From contig CAJUSW010000015.1 in NCBI GenBank assembly GCA_910589485.1, forward strand, positions 4,910 through 68,909: a stretch of DNA of 64,000 nucleotides. Reading direction: 5' to 3'. The stretch comes from an uncultured Duncaniella sp. (GTDB lineage: Bacteria; Bacteroidota; Bacteroidia; Bacteroidales; Muribaculaceae). Under the pieces are notes generated by a model. The model did not search any database. It saw only the letters and a list, made by a program, of their open reading frames with translations, and was not told the origin of the DNA. How positions within the stretch are numbered: position 1 is the stretch's first letter; every line of letters starts with the position of its first letter. Below are positions 14,076 through 22,159 of this stretch, piece after piece. The translations under genes were made by a program, and so were the position numbers.

Positions 14076-15908
14076 TTATCTTCCGTGGCTTGCTACGGAG
14101 TATCGCATGAGGCCCTTGACCTCGTCGACTACGTTGATGATGTAGTCGCCGATCTTCTCGAGCGAGCCTACGACGTCCATGTAGTAGATACCGGCCTGGT
14201 ATTCGTAGTGATGGGCGTTGATGTTGTCGATATTGGATGTGCGGAGCTGGTTGCGCATGTTGTTGATCTCGCGCTCATAGTTGTAGGAGGATATTATGTC
14301 CTTCTCCTCGGCGTGCTCGATGTCGCGCAGGAGGAGTATCTGGTTGGTCATGGCGGCCTCCACGGCTATGAAGAGGGAGTCGATGTTGTGATAGATCTCG
14401 TCGTTGAACTGGGCATTGCTCTCGCGCTTGCGTATGAGCACCTTGCCGATGCCGTAACAGCAGTCGGCGATGCTCTCGATCTCGCTGACGATGCGTAGCA
14501 TGGCGGCGATGCGGTGCTTGCCTTCGTTGGAGAGTCGGCCCTCGGAACAGCGGTTGAGATAGTCGGCTATCTCGATCTCCATGCGGTCGCTTATCTCCTC
14601 GTACTTCTCGAGGCGTGAGAATTGCTTGGTGAATTCCTCGCTGTCGGTCTTGACATGGACTATGTTCTGGGCCATTCCCACCATGCGCTGCACGCGCTGG
14701 GAGTAGACCACTATCTCCTTCTCGGCCTGGGAGATGTTGAGCTCGGATGCGCTCATCATACCGCCCTGAATGTACTTGAGCTGGAATTCCTCCTCCTGGT
14801 TGGGCTTGGAGGGGACGAGGCGTTCCACGATCTTGACGTAGAGACCTGTGAGCCATATCATGATGGCGAGGTTGATGAGGTTGAACACGGTGTGGAACAC
14901 CGAGAGGCCGATGGAGACGCTTTGCTGCATGGCTGCGATCTGGGCCGACACGGGGTGGCCGGCGGGGAGGGAGCCGTCAAAGAGGTGATTGTAGGTGTCG
15001 GGGTCGGTGGCCTCGATGTGGTTGACGAAGGCCGAGAGCGCTCCGGGATTGCCCTGGCCGAGCTCCTCGGTGAGCCACTGTGCGAAGTGGCAGAAGGGGA
15101 AGAAGATGGCGAGGGTCCACACGGTGCCGAGGAAGTTGAAGAGCAGGTGGCCCATGGCTGTGCGCTTGGCCGCGATGTTACCGCCCATCGATGCCATGAG
15201 GGGGGTGATGGTGGTGCCTATGTTGGAGCCGAGCACGAGGGCACATGAGAGGTCGAAGTCGATCCATCCTTTGCTGCACATGATGAGAGTGATGGCAAAG
15301 GTGGCGGCGCTTGACTGTATCACCATTGTGACCAGGAGGCCTACGAGGGTGAATATCAGCACTGAGCCGAATCCGAGCGAGGTGTACTTCTGGAGGAAGG
15401 CAAACATCTCGGGATTGCTCTGGAGGTCGGGGACATAGGTGCTGATCAGGTCGAGACCCATGAAGAGGAATGAGAATCCTATGAAGAACTCGCCTATCGA
15501 CTTGTTGCGGCTGCTCTTGCTGAACAGGAGGGGGATGGAGAGGCCGATGACGGGGAGGACGAAGGCCGAGATGTTGACTTTAAAACCAAAAAGAGCGATG
15601 ACCCAGGCGGTGAACGTGGTACCCACATTCGCGCCCATGATCACCGCCATTGACTGGCCGAGCGACATGAGACCTGCGTTTACGAAACTCACCACCATCA
15701 CGGTGGAGGCCGAGGAGCTCTGGATGAGTGCTGTGATGAGTATGCCCGTCAGGAGTCCGGTGAAGCGGTTTCGGGTCATGGCCGAAAGGATGTTTCTGAG
15801 ACGATCGCCGGCGGCTTTCTGCAGGCCTTCGCTCATTACTTTCATGCCATAGAGGAACAAGGCTACCGAGCCCAAAAGGCACAGCAGGTCTAAAAAACTG
15901 TAGCTCAT
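14076..15908 (-). CDS. Na/Pi cotransporter family protein (NptA/PNaS type)
   Basis: This 610-aa inner-membrane protein has the two inverted-repeat signatures of the SLC34-like Na+/phosphate family: QSSSAS at residues 63-68 and QSSAAT at 198-203, each within a hydrophobic region and followed by GANVGTT or GSNIGTT. After the membrane domain (to about residue 370) there is a cytosolic helical region typical of PhoU-like domains, which often follow bacterial Na/Pi transporters. The family imports inorganic phosphate with sodium. A strong promoter match lies 67 nt upstream on the same strand. No pho-box was searched for. Confidence 0.92.
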   Translation of the reverse strand: MSYSFLDLLCLLGSVALFLYGMKVMSEGLQKAAGDRLRNILSAMTRNRFTGLLTGILITALIQSSSASTVMVVSFVNAGLMSLGQSMAVIMGANVGTTFTAWVIALFGFKVNISAFVLPVIGLSIPLLFSKSSRNKSIGEFFIGFSFLFMGLDLISTYVPDLQSNPEMFAFLQKYTSLGFGSVLIFTLVGLLVTMVIQSSAATFAITLIMCSKGWIDFDLSCALVLGSNIGTTITPLMASMGGNIAAKRTAMGHLLFNFLGTVWTLAIFFPFCHFAQWLTEELGQGNPGALSAFVNHIEATDPDTYNHLFDGSLPAGHPVSAQIAAMQQSVSIGLSVFHTVFNLINLAIMIWLTGLYVKIVERLVPSKPNQEEEFQLKYIQGGMMSASELNISQAEKEIVVYSQRVQRMVGMAQNIVHVKTDSEEFTKQFSRLEKYEEISDRMEIEIADYLNRCSEGRLSNEGKHRIAAMLRIVSEIESIADCCYGIGKVLIRKRESNAQFNDEIYHNIDSLFIAVEAAMTNQILLLRDIEHAEEKDIISSYNYEREINNMRNQLRTSNIDNINAHHYEYQAGIYYMDVVGSLEKIGDYIINVVDEVKGLMRYSVASHGR

Positions 15909-15974
15909 AGCGTTACGCGGTGTTTATGTGATGTGTGTGGAAGTGCGCGGCCACATGGCCCCGCTTCTCCGATG

Positions 15975-16005
15975 CAAAGATATAACATTTTTTATCATTT
16001 TCAAA
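15975..16005 (-). promoter_or_regulatory. Promoter of the Na/Pi cotransporter gene
   Basis: Read on the minus strand, TTTG (16005-16002) is followed after 19 nt by TATCTTTG (15982-15975), a perfect match to the Bacteroidota -33/-7 consensus. The expected start of transcription near 15968 leaves a leader of about 60 nt. Confidence 0.8.
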
Positions 16006-16029
16006 TATGTGCACGGGTTGATTTATGAT

Positions 16030-16037
16030 TAATTTTG
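16030..16037 (+). promoter_or_regulatory. Possible divergent -7 element (TAATTTTG)
   Basis: TAATTTTG matches TAnnTTTG on the plus strand, but no clear TTTG is seen 19-21 nt upstream (TATG only). If it is active, transcription would begin near 16044 with no ORF for about 350 nt, up to the HTH gene at 16401. The region 16044-16400 otherwise shows only a small hairpin (GACG-T6-CGTC, 16087-16100) and no recognisable gene. Confidence 0.3.
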
Positions 16038-16400
16038 CCGACACAAAAGTACGACACCCGCAGCGGCTGGGTGGGTATGCTGAAAAGACGTTTTTTCGTC
16101 GTATGGGCCCCGCTTAATTTCTAAACTTCGCACCTTTAAAAATTAACCACAGAGGGGACAATCGGGAATGCGTCCACTTGAGGCTATATGCTTTCTTCTC
16201 CGCGGGAGTGGAGTGGAATGTCTATGCATATATCTTCTCGTGGGGTGCTGCGGTTGTCAGTGTTTCATCTGTGGTAAGGTAGTGCGAAGACCTTGAAATT
16301 ACGGGAGCATTGACGATAGATGCATCCCACGTTCTTTTCAGGGTAGTTTATAATCGGGCCCAGGGATGCGGCCAAGCATACCAATAAACACATATAGAGT

Positions 16401-16679
16401 ATGGAACCGATCGGCACAATGATCAAGGAGGAACTGGAGCGGCAGGAGCGTAGCGTGTCATGGCTCGCGCGCAAATTGAGCTGCGACCGTTCGAATGTGT
16501 ATCGGCTTTTTCAGAAACATTCTATAGACACGGCGTTGCTTCAACGCCTGTCGGTGATACTTTTCGGAACTGAGCATGAATTTTCAGAACCGAAAGGGAA
16601 AAGAGGAGGCCTGACCTCCATGTATGTCCGGTGCAGTGGCATCGGTGATGGTGATGTAAATGGGGTTATGCAAGGTTAA
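16401..16679 (+). CDS. Small helix-turn-helix DNA-binding protein
   Basis: The 92-aa product has a compact HTH near its N-terminus: IKEELERQERSVSWLARKL, then CDRSNVYRLFQKHSIDTALL and RLSVILF (residues about 8-54). This pattern (WLARKL-C-DRSNVYRLF) is familiar from short XRE-like proteins in Bacteroidales genomes. The last 35 or so residues (from GTEHEF on) are low in structure and look unrelated, so the 3' end may be degraded or may run into non-coding repeat DNA. It stands alone between the Na/Pi promoter and a repeat block. The target is unknown. Confidence 0.6.
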   Translation: MEPIGTMIKEELERQERSVSWLARKLSCDRSNVYRLFQKHSIDTALLQRLSVILFGTEHEFSEPKGKRGGLTSMYVRCSGIGDGDVNGVMQG

Positions 16680-16896
16680 CTCCACAGTACCTCTGTGGCC
16701 GTTAGGCGGGATAAGTCTGAAAAGGTTGGTAGGGGAAGATGAGAAAATATGCTAATATGTCAATGAACGAGATGGGAGAGTGGGGTGATGTGTTAATGTG
16801 CAAATATAGTGATTGATAGCCGTTTTAGTAGCGGTATTAATAATAATTAACATAATTATTCGGGGGGAGAGGGGTTTTGTCTGGGTAGAGCGGAGG

Positions 16897-17292
16897 TTTT
16901 TTAGTATAGAGGGGAAAGTATAGAGTATAGATATTAGCTTTTTGGACAAGAGGGCCAGAGGGCTAAATTTTTTATGGGTATGTTGGGGTGAGGAGATATG
17001 GGTTGGTTTTTGGGGACGTTTGGGGTGAGGGGTGCGGATTGGTTTTGTGGACGGGAGGATGAGGACGGGGGATTTATAGGACGTCTTCGACGCCCATTTT
17101 GATATGTATTTCATTTACCCCACACCTCCCGGGCTGTGCAAATCTGCCCTGCGGGGCGATTTGCGTGCCCGGTCGTGGTGGGGCTATAACTGCATCGCCC
17201 TTTCAGGGCTTGGTGGGTAGGTGGCCATTGGGGGGATTTGCATTCCCGGGTCGTGGTGGATGCATTGCCGTATCATGGTTTGTGGGAATGGG
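16897..17292 (+). repeat. Composite dispersed repeat, copy 1
   Basis: It begins with the 'tagtatagagg..aaagtatagagtatag' element (16897-16972). A G-rich linker follows (16973-17077), then a GC-rich element starting 'aggacgtcttcgacgccc' (17078) and running through 'gggcgatttgc', 'cgtggtggggctataac' and 'cagggcttggtgggtag'. The same order of three parts recurs at 56672-57020. Short ORFs read through it (for example 17099-17296) have no family features and are treated as artefacts. The stretch 16680-16896 before it holds no recognisable gene or signal. Confidence 0.75.
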
Positions 17293-17560
17293 ATAGACTA
17301 GAGGGCCAAAGATCTAAATTTTGTGGATTTATGTTGGGATTGGGGGTATGGGGTGTGGTGGTTTGGGGGGATGGGTAGGCCATAGGCACAGGGGATAGAT
17401 TTTAGGGTAGGTAGGAGCCGGTGGGGACGTGCTCGTTGTTGGGGGGGTCGGGCTTGTAAGCCACGGAGTGGCGATGTAGTTATAGCCCCATCACGAGCGG
17501 AGATGCAAATTGCCCGTCAGGGCAAAATTTGCATCCCGTGAGGCATGGGGGAAATGATGA
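17293..17560. repeat. Partial composite repeat and inverted GC-rich element
   Basis: From 17291 'actagagggccaaagatctaaatttt' starts a second, partial copy of the linker, running on as G-rich DNA to about 17450. From about 17462 the GC-rich element appears in reverse orientation ('gcgatgtagttatagccccatcacgagc', 'gcaaattgcccgtcagggcaaaatttgcatcccgtgaggcatggggg' split across the region). It therefore faces the forward copy at 17078. No coding potential was recognised. It ends next to the stop codon of the small ORF at 17568. Confidence 0.65.
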
Positions 17561-17567
17561 TGGTGTG

Positions 17568-17732
17568 TCAACGGGCATCGGAGATGTCCTGTAATTTGGG
17601 CGCGTCGAGGAAGTAGGCGTCAAGGTCTTCCTTGAGCTGGGCTTCCATTTGGTCGCGTTCGGGGGTGTCTATGGGGCCCCAAGTTTCATCGACCAATACG
17701 CCGAGTGGTGTTAAGTTCATTTCGTTGAACAT
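17568..17732 (-). CDS. 54-aa ORF resembling an antitoxin N-terminus, third gene of a HigBA-like locus
   Basis: An ATG at 17732 opens 54 codons ending in TGA at 17568; a second in-frame ATG at 17720 would give 50 codons. It lies 17 nt after the antitoxin stop on the same strand. The core GPIDTPERDQMEAQLKEDLDAY aligns with the N-terminal arm of the adjacent antitoxin (GKVGTPRRDAYEAEVREAIQSY), sharing the G, TP, RD, EA, E and Y positions. It lacks any HTH, ending LDAPKLQDISDAR. It could be a remnant of a duplicated antitoxin, or a real mini-protein that competes for the toxin (inference). Below 60 aa and unproven. Confidence 0.5.
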   Translation of the reverse strand: MFNEMNLTPLGVLVDETWGPIDTPERDQMEAQLKEDLDAYFLDAPKLQDISDAR

Positions 17733-17749
17733 AGTGCGGAATCCCTATA

Positions 17750-18073
17750 TTATCCGAGTGCGATCTGCATATTTCCACAAGTGAGGGAAACGGTCATGCC
17801 GAGGGCGTGAAATGCTCTTGTTATGGTGTTGAGGGTGGGGTTGGCGCCACGTTCTATGCGGCTGACTTGCGCTTTTTTTACGCCCATTAGTTCCGCTAAC
17901 TGATCTTGCGTCATATTGCGTTCTTGCCGGGCGGCTTTGATGGCCTCTCCTATATGGTAAGATTGGATAGCCTCTCTTACTTCTGCTTCGTAAGCATCAC
18001 GACGGGGTGTGCCGACTTTGCCGAGATATTTATCCTCAAGTTCCTCAAATGTGGTATATTTCATCTGTGCCAT
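17750..18073 (-). CDS. HigA-like antitoxin, XRE-family HTH
   Basis: The 107-aa protein has an N-terminal arm (FEELEDKYLGKVGTPRRDAYEAEVREAIQSYHIGEAI, about residues 9-45). A canonical XRE HTH follows (NMTQDQLAELMGVKKAQVSRIERGANPTLNTITRAFHALGM, about 53-93). The start is 4 nt after the stop of the toxin gene, the toxin-then-antitoxin order of HigBA systems. Antitoxins of this type bind the cognate toxin and repress their own promoter. A matching promoter lies upstream of the toxin gene. The toxin partner, spacing and HTH make the call solid; the exact family name is inference. Confidence 0.88.
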   Translation of the reverse strand: MAQMKYTTFEELEDKYLGKVGTPRRDAYEAEVREAIQSYHIGEAIKAARQERNMTQDQLAELMGVKKAQVSRIERGANPTLNTITRAFHALGMTVSLTCGNMQIALG

Positions 18074-18077
18074 GACT

Positions 18078-18422
18078 TTATTTGTTTTTGTTTTTAAAGT
18101 ATTCTTTCATTATGTCCTTTGCGTGTTCTATTTCGCTTTTGGGTGTCTTTTGAGTCTTCTTCGAAAATCCGTGGGTAGCGACAACGAGCGTTTCACTGTC
18201 CTTGTCCCAAAAAGATAACAGCCGGTATGCCATACCTTGCCATGCAGTGCGGAACTCCCAGATGCCGCTATCGCCGAGCTTCGTGAATAACTCCGGATCC
18301 TTGATGCCTCCTCTTACCTTTCGGATATTGTAAAACACCTTTTCACGGGCTTTATCCGGCAACTCTGCGATGAACTCATCAGCCTCCTGCAATGTGATTA
18401 GTCGAAATATTTGTTTCTCCAT
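18078..18422 (-). CDS. HigB-like toxin, RelE/Gp49-related mRNA interferase family
   Basis: The 114-aa protein resembles phage-derived Gp49-like/HigB toxins: EADEFIAELPDKAREKVFYNIRKV, then FTKLGDSGIWEFRTAWQGMAYRLLSFWD, then TLVVATHGFSKKTQKTPKSEIEHAKDIMKEYF. The block 'LFTKLGDSGIWEFRT', the 'YRLLSFW' strand and the lysine-rich 'HGFSKKTQKTP' segment are hallmarks of the family. Such toxins cleave mRNA at the ribosome. It is the first gene of the TA operon, with the antitoxin 4 nt downstream. A TTTC-N20-TATCTTTG promoter lies just upstream of its start. Confidence 0.88.
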   Translation of the reverse strand: MEKQIFRLITLQEADEFIAELPDKAREKVFYNIRKVRGGIKDPELFTKLGDSGIWEFRTAWQGMAYRLLSFWDKDSETLVVATHGFSKKTQKTPKSEIEHAKDIMKEYFKNKNK

Positions 18423-18445
18423 AGCTGTGTCAATAACTCACTCTG

Positions 18446-18477
18446 CAAAGATACAAACAAGTCTACATATATAGAAA
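18446..18477 (-). promoter_or_regulatory. Promoter of the toxin-antitoxin operon
   Basis: On the minus strand TTTC (18477-18474) is followed after 20 nt by TATCTTTG (18453-18446), a perfect -7 element with a one-base deviation at -33. Transcription would start near 18439, about 17 nt before the toxin ATG. The antitoxin operator should lie here, but no clear operator palindrome was identified. Confidence 0.65.
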
Positions 18478-18548
18478 CTTTTGACGTGGGTATTTTGTTC
18501 AGATGTCTGTTTTTTATTATGATGCGCACACGATGCCTATTATTACAC

Positions 18549-18598
18549 TATATTATATATGTACGCGCGGGCGCGTGTGTGGAATACATATATTATAT
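18549..18598. repeat. Near-perfect inverted repeat around a CGCGCG core
   Basis: TATATTATATATGTA (18549-18563) and TACATATATTATATA (18584-18598) are inverse complements except for two bases and enclose cgcgcgggcgcg. It sits in the 450-bp spacer between the divergent TA operon and the large lipoprotein gene. It may be a cruciform, a binding site or a weak terminator. The function is unknown. Confidence 0.45.
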
Positions 18599-18691
18599 AG
18601 GTGGAGGGGAGGGGTGGTGGGGCGAGGAGATGTTAAAATGGGGGTATGTGCTTAAGATGCAACGGTTTCGTGTCAATCCCGCTACATGAAT

Positions 18692-18725
18692 TTTGGGATA
18701 CTGAATTTTCTTTGGCCTAACTTTG
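18692..18725 (+). promoter_or_regulatory. Putative promoter of the collagen-like lipoprotein gene
   Basis: TAACTTTG at 18718-18725 is a perfect -7 element. TTTG at 18692-18695 lies 22 nt upstream, slightly longer than the usual 19-21. Transcription would start near 18732, giving a leader of about 140 nt. Confidence 0.6.
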
Positions 18726-18776
18726 TAGAGCCGTAAGCACCCTTATGCGAAGTGGTGTACGCGGTCATCACTGAAT

Positions 18777-18820
18777 GCCACCTAAACACTTGTGCAATAG
18801 ACCCATGAACCTGCGGTGGC
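18777..18820 (+). other. Leader segment with paired GCCACC/GGTGGC arms and a 7-codon uORF
   Basis: In the leader of the 1067-aa lipoprotein gene, GCCACC (18777-18782) can pair with GGTGGC (18815-18820). Within and just beyond this stretch a short frame ATG-AAC-CTG-CGG-TGG-CCT-AAG-TAG can be read. Either could be chance. No known riboswitch motif was recognised. Confidence 0.25.
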
Positions 18821-18873
18821 CTAAGTAGCAAAATAAATCTTTAACCAAAAGTTATAACTTAATCAATTCACGT

Positions 18874-21800
18874 ATGAACAAAAAATTCATCAATGGATTT
18901 CTGCTTGCTTCTCTCGTAGCAGGTTCAAGCAGTTTCCTCTCCTCTTGCAAGGATTACGATGATGACATCGACCAGCTCCGCACGGAGGTGGCAGCCAACA
19001 AGACTGCGATCGATGACATTAACAGCAAGATTGCTGCCGGTGCTATCCTTGAGAGCGTAACTAAGAATGCCAACGGCATCACTGTTACCGTGTCGAAGAA
19101 TGGTCAGACTCAGACCTACGACATCACCAACGGTACTAACGCCGATGTGTGGACAATCGAAGAGACCGCTAACGGTTACTTCTGGGCTAAGAACGGCACA
19201 GTAACCCAGTATCCCGCTCAGGGTCCCAAGGGTGACAAGGGCGATCAGGGTGATCAGGGAGAACCTGGCACTCCCGGCACTCCCGGAACTCCTGGCACTC
19301 CCGGCACTCCCGGAATTCAGGGTCCCCAGGGCGTTCAGGGTAACTACTGGGCTCCTAACCAGGAAGGCACCAAGCTCATCGAGCATGTATGGAATGCCGA
19401 GACCAAGAAGTATGAGCCTACTTCCAACACTGTTGACATCGCTATAACAGTTCCCGGAAGCGAGACTCCCGATATCACAGCCGTTGTTGACAACAATTAT
19501 GTATATCTTACCGGTGTTCAGACTGGTACCGACGCTGACGGCAAGCCCATTTATGGTCAGGTTGCTATCTCTCGCAGTGGTCTCCTTACCGGTCTCGGTT
19601 TCATTCCTTCACTCTATGTTGATGGCGTAGAGGGCACTCGCTTCTCTTTTGTTAACAGCGACTATGTGGAGGCTACAAAGACCTCGACTTCAGGTCAGAC
19701 TACCCTTGGTGGTAAGACTCTCAACTTCACGATCGATGGTGGTTGGGAATATGTTACCCGCGTAGATGACAAGGCTGCATATCAGTTGAGCGAGAATGCT
19801 GTAGCTAACTTCGATCTCAATCCTGATAATGCTAATATCAAGGATGTGAAATTCAACTTCCTTGGTATTGAGAATATCGAGCAGGTATCAATTTCTCGCG
19901 CTGATGAGAAACCCTATCTCCAGATCAAGGGTGAGCCCAAGAATGAGAATGGTAACCTTGTTGTAACTTACAATGTTATCAATCCCGCATTGGTTGCTTA
20001 TGGTACCGCCACTGCTCCTACACTTCCCATTACTGCCCTTTCTGCCGAGCTTAAGGCTACAAGCGCTGAGGCAGCTCCCGCTGTTATTACCTCTGATTAC
20101 TTTGCCCTCGTGATATCTGAGGCTGAGTTCAAGGCATTCAGCTTTATCGATGAAAAAGACGCAACAGCAGATCTTCATCTTGCTACTACCGGTAAGGCTG
20201 CAATTATGCAGAGCGAAGGTAAGACTGTGCAGGTGTCATATAAGGATCCTACTTACAATCTTGCTGAGAATATCCGCGTATGCTATACCCTTGACGGTGC
20301 TAATACTGAGAAGCAGATTTCACTCGCTGAGCTTGCTTCAAAGTGGAATCTCTCGGTTAACTACGCAATGATGCCCTACAATATCGGCGGTGCTGAAACT
20401 CAGGATTCTAAGTTCGCTCAGATCAGCGCAGAAGGTGTAGTTTCTCTTCAGTATCTTGCAACTGACGGTTCTTGGAAGCCCTGCTCTGCTGAGGACGCTG
20501 GCTCTCGTTCAGCTATCGGCCGTCATCCCGTTGCTGTCGTTACACTTCAGAATGGTGAGAACGTAATCCTTGCAGGTTATGTTATGTTCGAGATCGTTGA
20601 TGAGGTTGAGGACGACGAGCCCAACGTGATCAGCAAGGTTCTTGCTGAGGGTACATTCCCCTACCTGTGCGTGGCTGATGCCGACAACAAGTCTGTTCTC
20701 AGCACTTGGGAGACTATGACCAGCCAGGTACTCGCTGATCTTGGCATGAGCGTTGAGCAGTTCCAGAAGGAATATTCACTCCAGCTTGATCCTGCCAACC
20801 CCGTATATGAGACTTATGTTAAGGAGGTTGCAGAAGATGGAACAGTATCATTCGTGAAGGCTAATCAGTATGGTCGCCCCGACTATATTAACAAGGATGA
20901 GGCCGGTCCTACCAACGGTATGCTTGAATGGACTTACACTCTGGCTAATGCCAAGGCTATCCGTGCACTTGCTACCACCAACGAGGAAAAGGCCGCTCCT
21001 GTTACTGTTGAACTCTACCGTCGATTCTATCACAATGGCAAAGAGGATGATTGCCTCTACCTCGGTGTCAAGGTGACTATCCTTCCCGCTCCCTCGATCA
21101 AGTATGGTGACGTTGATTCTTACATGAAGAAGGGTACAGCTGCTAATGGCGCTTCTATCGTAGAGCTTTCTACTCTTGCAGTTGCTAATCCTGCCAATGA
21201 GACAGTGGAATATTTCCAGGGTAAAGTTGCTAACTATTATCCCAATGGTAAGATCACTGCTGATTATCTCGGAACAACTGGTGCTAACTATCCTGAATTG
21301 AGCAAGATTATCACTGACGCAACATTCGAGTTCGCTCCTGAGCAGATGAGTGGCCTTTCAGTTTCAGCCGATGGTCTCTCTCTTGAGGATAAGGATGGTA
21401 ACGTAATCGCAACCATCACTGCAGACGGAACTGTTGCCTACAGCAATGATGACGCAGCTCTTGAGCTCCTCAACAGCAAGAATGGCGTGTATGCTAACGT
21501 TCTGATCAATTCAGAGTACTGCAATGAGACACCCAAGAAGGCTCCTTACCTGTCATTCTTCGAGCAGGCTAACAATGTGCTTCAGATCAGCTTCCGTCAG
21601 CCCCTTACTCTTACCGGTGCTGCTAACATGGACGTAACTCCCAATGCTCTTCAGCCTACTAAGAAGGCTCTCCCCAACTTCTTCAGCCTGAAGGATTACT
21701 ATGGAGCATCGCTCTACACTATCTCTGGTGGAAAGGCTGTTGCCTCGATGGCTACCCCTGTCACTGGTGCTTCTAAGAATGTTTTCAACTGGTATGAAAT

Positions 21801-22077
21801 CAATAGCGTAGAATTTGATCTCTCTAAGGTTTCTGTACGCGGTGTTGACATCACTCTTGAAGGTGACAACGTAGTAAATAATGAAGGCGTTTACACTCTC
21901 GCTGTTAAGGATAAGACTCTCACTGTTGAGGATCTTAACAAGGTGAACGTTGTATGCGCATACAATTCTGAGGTTCTTCAGAGTGACGTTACTATCACAG
22001 TACCTGTATCAGTAACATATTACTGGGGTACTTTGGAGACCACAGCTACCATTAAGGTTAAAAAAGCTGACAAGTAA
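18874..22077 (+). CDS. Large surface lipoprotein with collagen-like Gly-X-Y tract (DUF4988-like N-terminus)
   Basis: This 1067-aa protein has a type II signal peptide (MNKKFINGFLLASLVAGSSSFLSSC) with lipobox LSSC, so Cys25 is the likely lipidated residue. A short coiled region follows (DYDDDIDQLRTEVAANKTAIDDINSKI), as seen in Bacteroidota DUF4988 / PL29 N-terminal domain proteins (family from memory). Residues 117-155 are 13 uninterrupted Gly-X-Y triplets, including five GTP. The rest is beta-rich, Thr/Ala/Asp-rich and repetitive, without a recognised catalytic motif. Codons end in T more often than in neighbours (GCT, GTT, CTT). Its own promoter, long leader and strong 3' hairpin suggest an abundant surface protein. 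The exact role is unknown. Confidence 0.8.
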   Translation: MNKKFINGFLLASLVAGSSSFLSSCKDYDDDIDQLRTEVAANKTAIDDINSKIAAGAILESVTKNANGITVTVSKNGQTQTYDITNGTNADVWTIEETANGYFWAKNGTVTQYPAQGPKGDKGDQGDQGEPGTPGTPGTPGTPGTPGIQGPQGVQGNYWAPNQEGTKLIEHVWNAETKKYEPTSNTVDIAITVPGSETPDITAVVDNNYVYLTGVQTGTDADGKPIYGQVAISRSGLLTGLGFIPSLYVDGVEGTRFSFVNSDYVEATKTSTSGQTTLGGKTLNFTIDGGWEYVTRVDDKAAYQLSENAVANFDLNPDNANIKDVKFNFLGIENIEQVSISRADEKPYLQIKGEPKNENGNLVVTYNVINPALVAYGTATAPTLPITALSAELKATSAEAAPAVITSDYFALVISEAEFKAFSFIDEKDATADLHLATTGKAAIMQSEGKTVQVSYKDPTYNLAENIRVCYTLDGANTEKQISLAELASKWNLSVNYAMMPYNIGGAETQDSKFAQISAEGVVSLQYLATDGSWKPCSAEDAGSRSAIGRHPVAVVTLQNGENVILAGYVMFEIVDEVEDDEPNVISKVLAEGTFPYLCVADADNKSVLSTWETMTSQVLADLGMSVEQFQKEYSLQLDPANPVYETYVKEVAEDGTVSFVKANQYGRPDYINKDEAGPTNGMLEWTYTLANAKAIRALATTNEEKAAPVTVELYRRFYHNGKEDDCLYLGVKVTILPAPSIKYGDVDSYMKKGTAANGASIVELSTLAVANPANETVEYFQGKVANYYPNGKITADYLGTTGANYPELSKIITDATFEFAPEQMSGLSVSADGLSLEDKDGNVIATITADGTVAYSNDDAALELLNSKNGVYANVLINSEYCNETPKKAPYLSFFEQANNVLQISFRQPLTLTGAANMDVTPNALQPTKKALPNFFSLKDYYGASLYTISGGKAVASMATPVTGASKNVFNWYEINSVEFDLSKVSVRGVDITLEGDNVVNNEGVYTLAVKDKTLTVEDLNKVNVVCAYNSEVLQSDVTITVPVSVTYYWGTLETTATIKVKKADK

Positions 22078-22104
22078 ACTAACTTTAATTAGTTGATATC
22101 TGTG

Positions 22105-22137
22105 GAAGAGCACTGATAGCTACAGTCAGTGCTCTTC
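22105..22137 (+). terminator. Terminator hairpin after the large lipoprotein gene
   Basis: GAAGAGCACTGA (22105-22116) and TCAGTGCTCTTC (22126-22137) form a perfect 12-bp stem with a 9-nt loop, 27 nt after the stop codon. No long T-run follows, which is common for terminators in this phylum. Confidence 0.75.
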
Positions 22138-22159
22138 TCTCAGTATATTGCAGTAAGAT

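Noticed and set aside
17099..17296. Short frames in the GC-rich repeats (also 56535-56849 and 56795-57031)
   Set aside because: They follow repeat sequence that occurs in several places and orientations, and none has a coding signature.
17750..18422. Prophage remnant at the toxin-antitoxin locus
   Set aside because: The toxin family is phage-derived, but no integrase, structural or other phage gene is present nearby.
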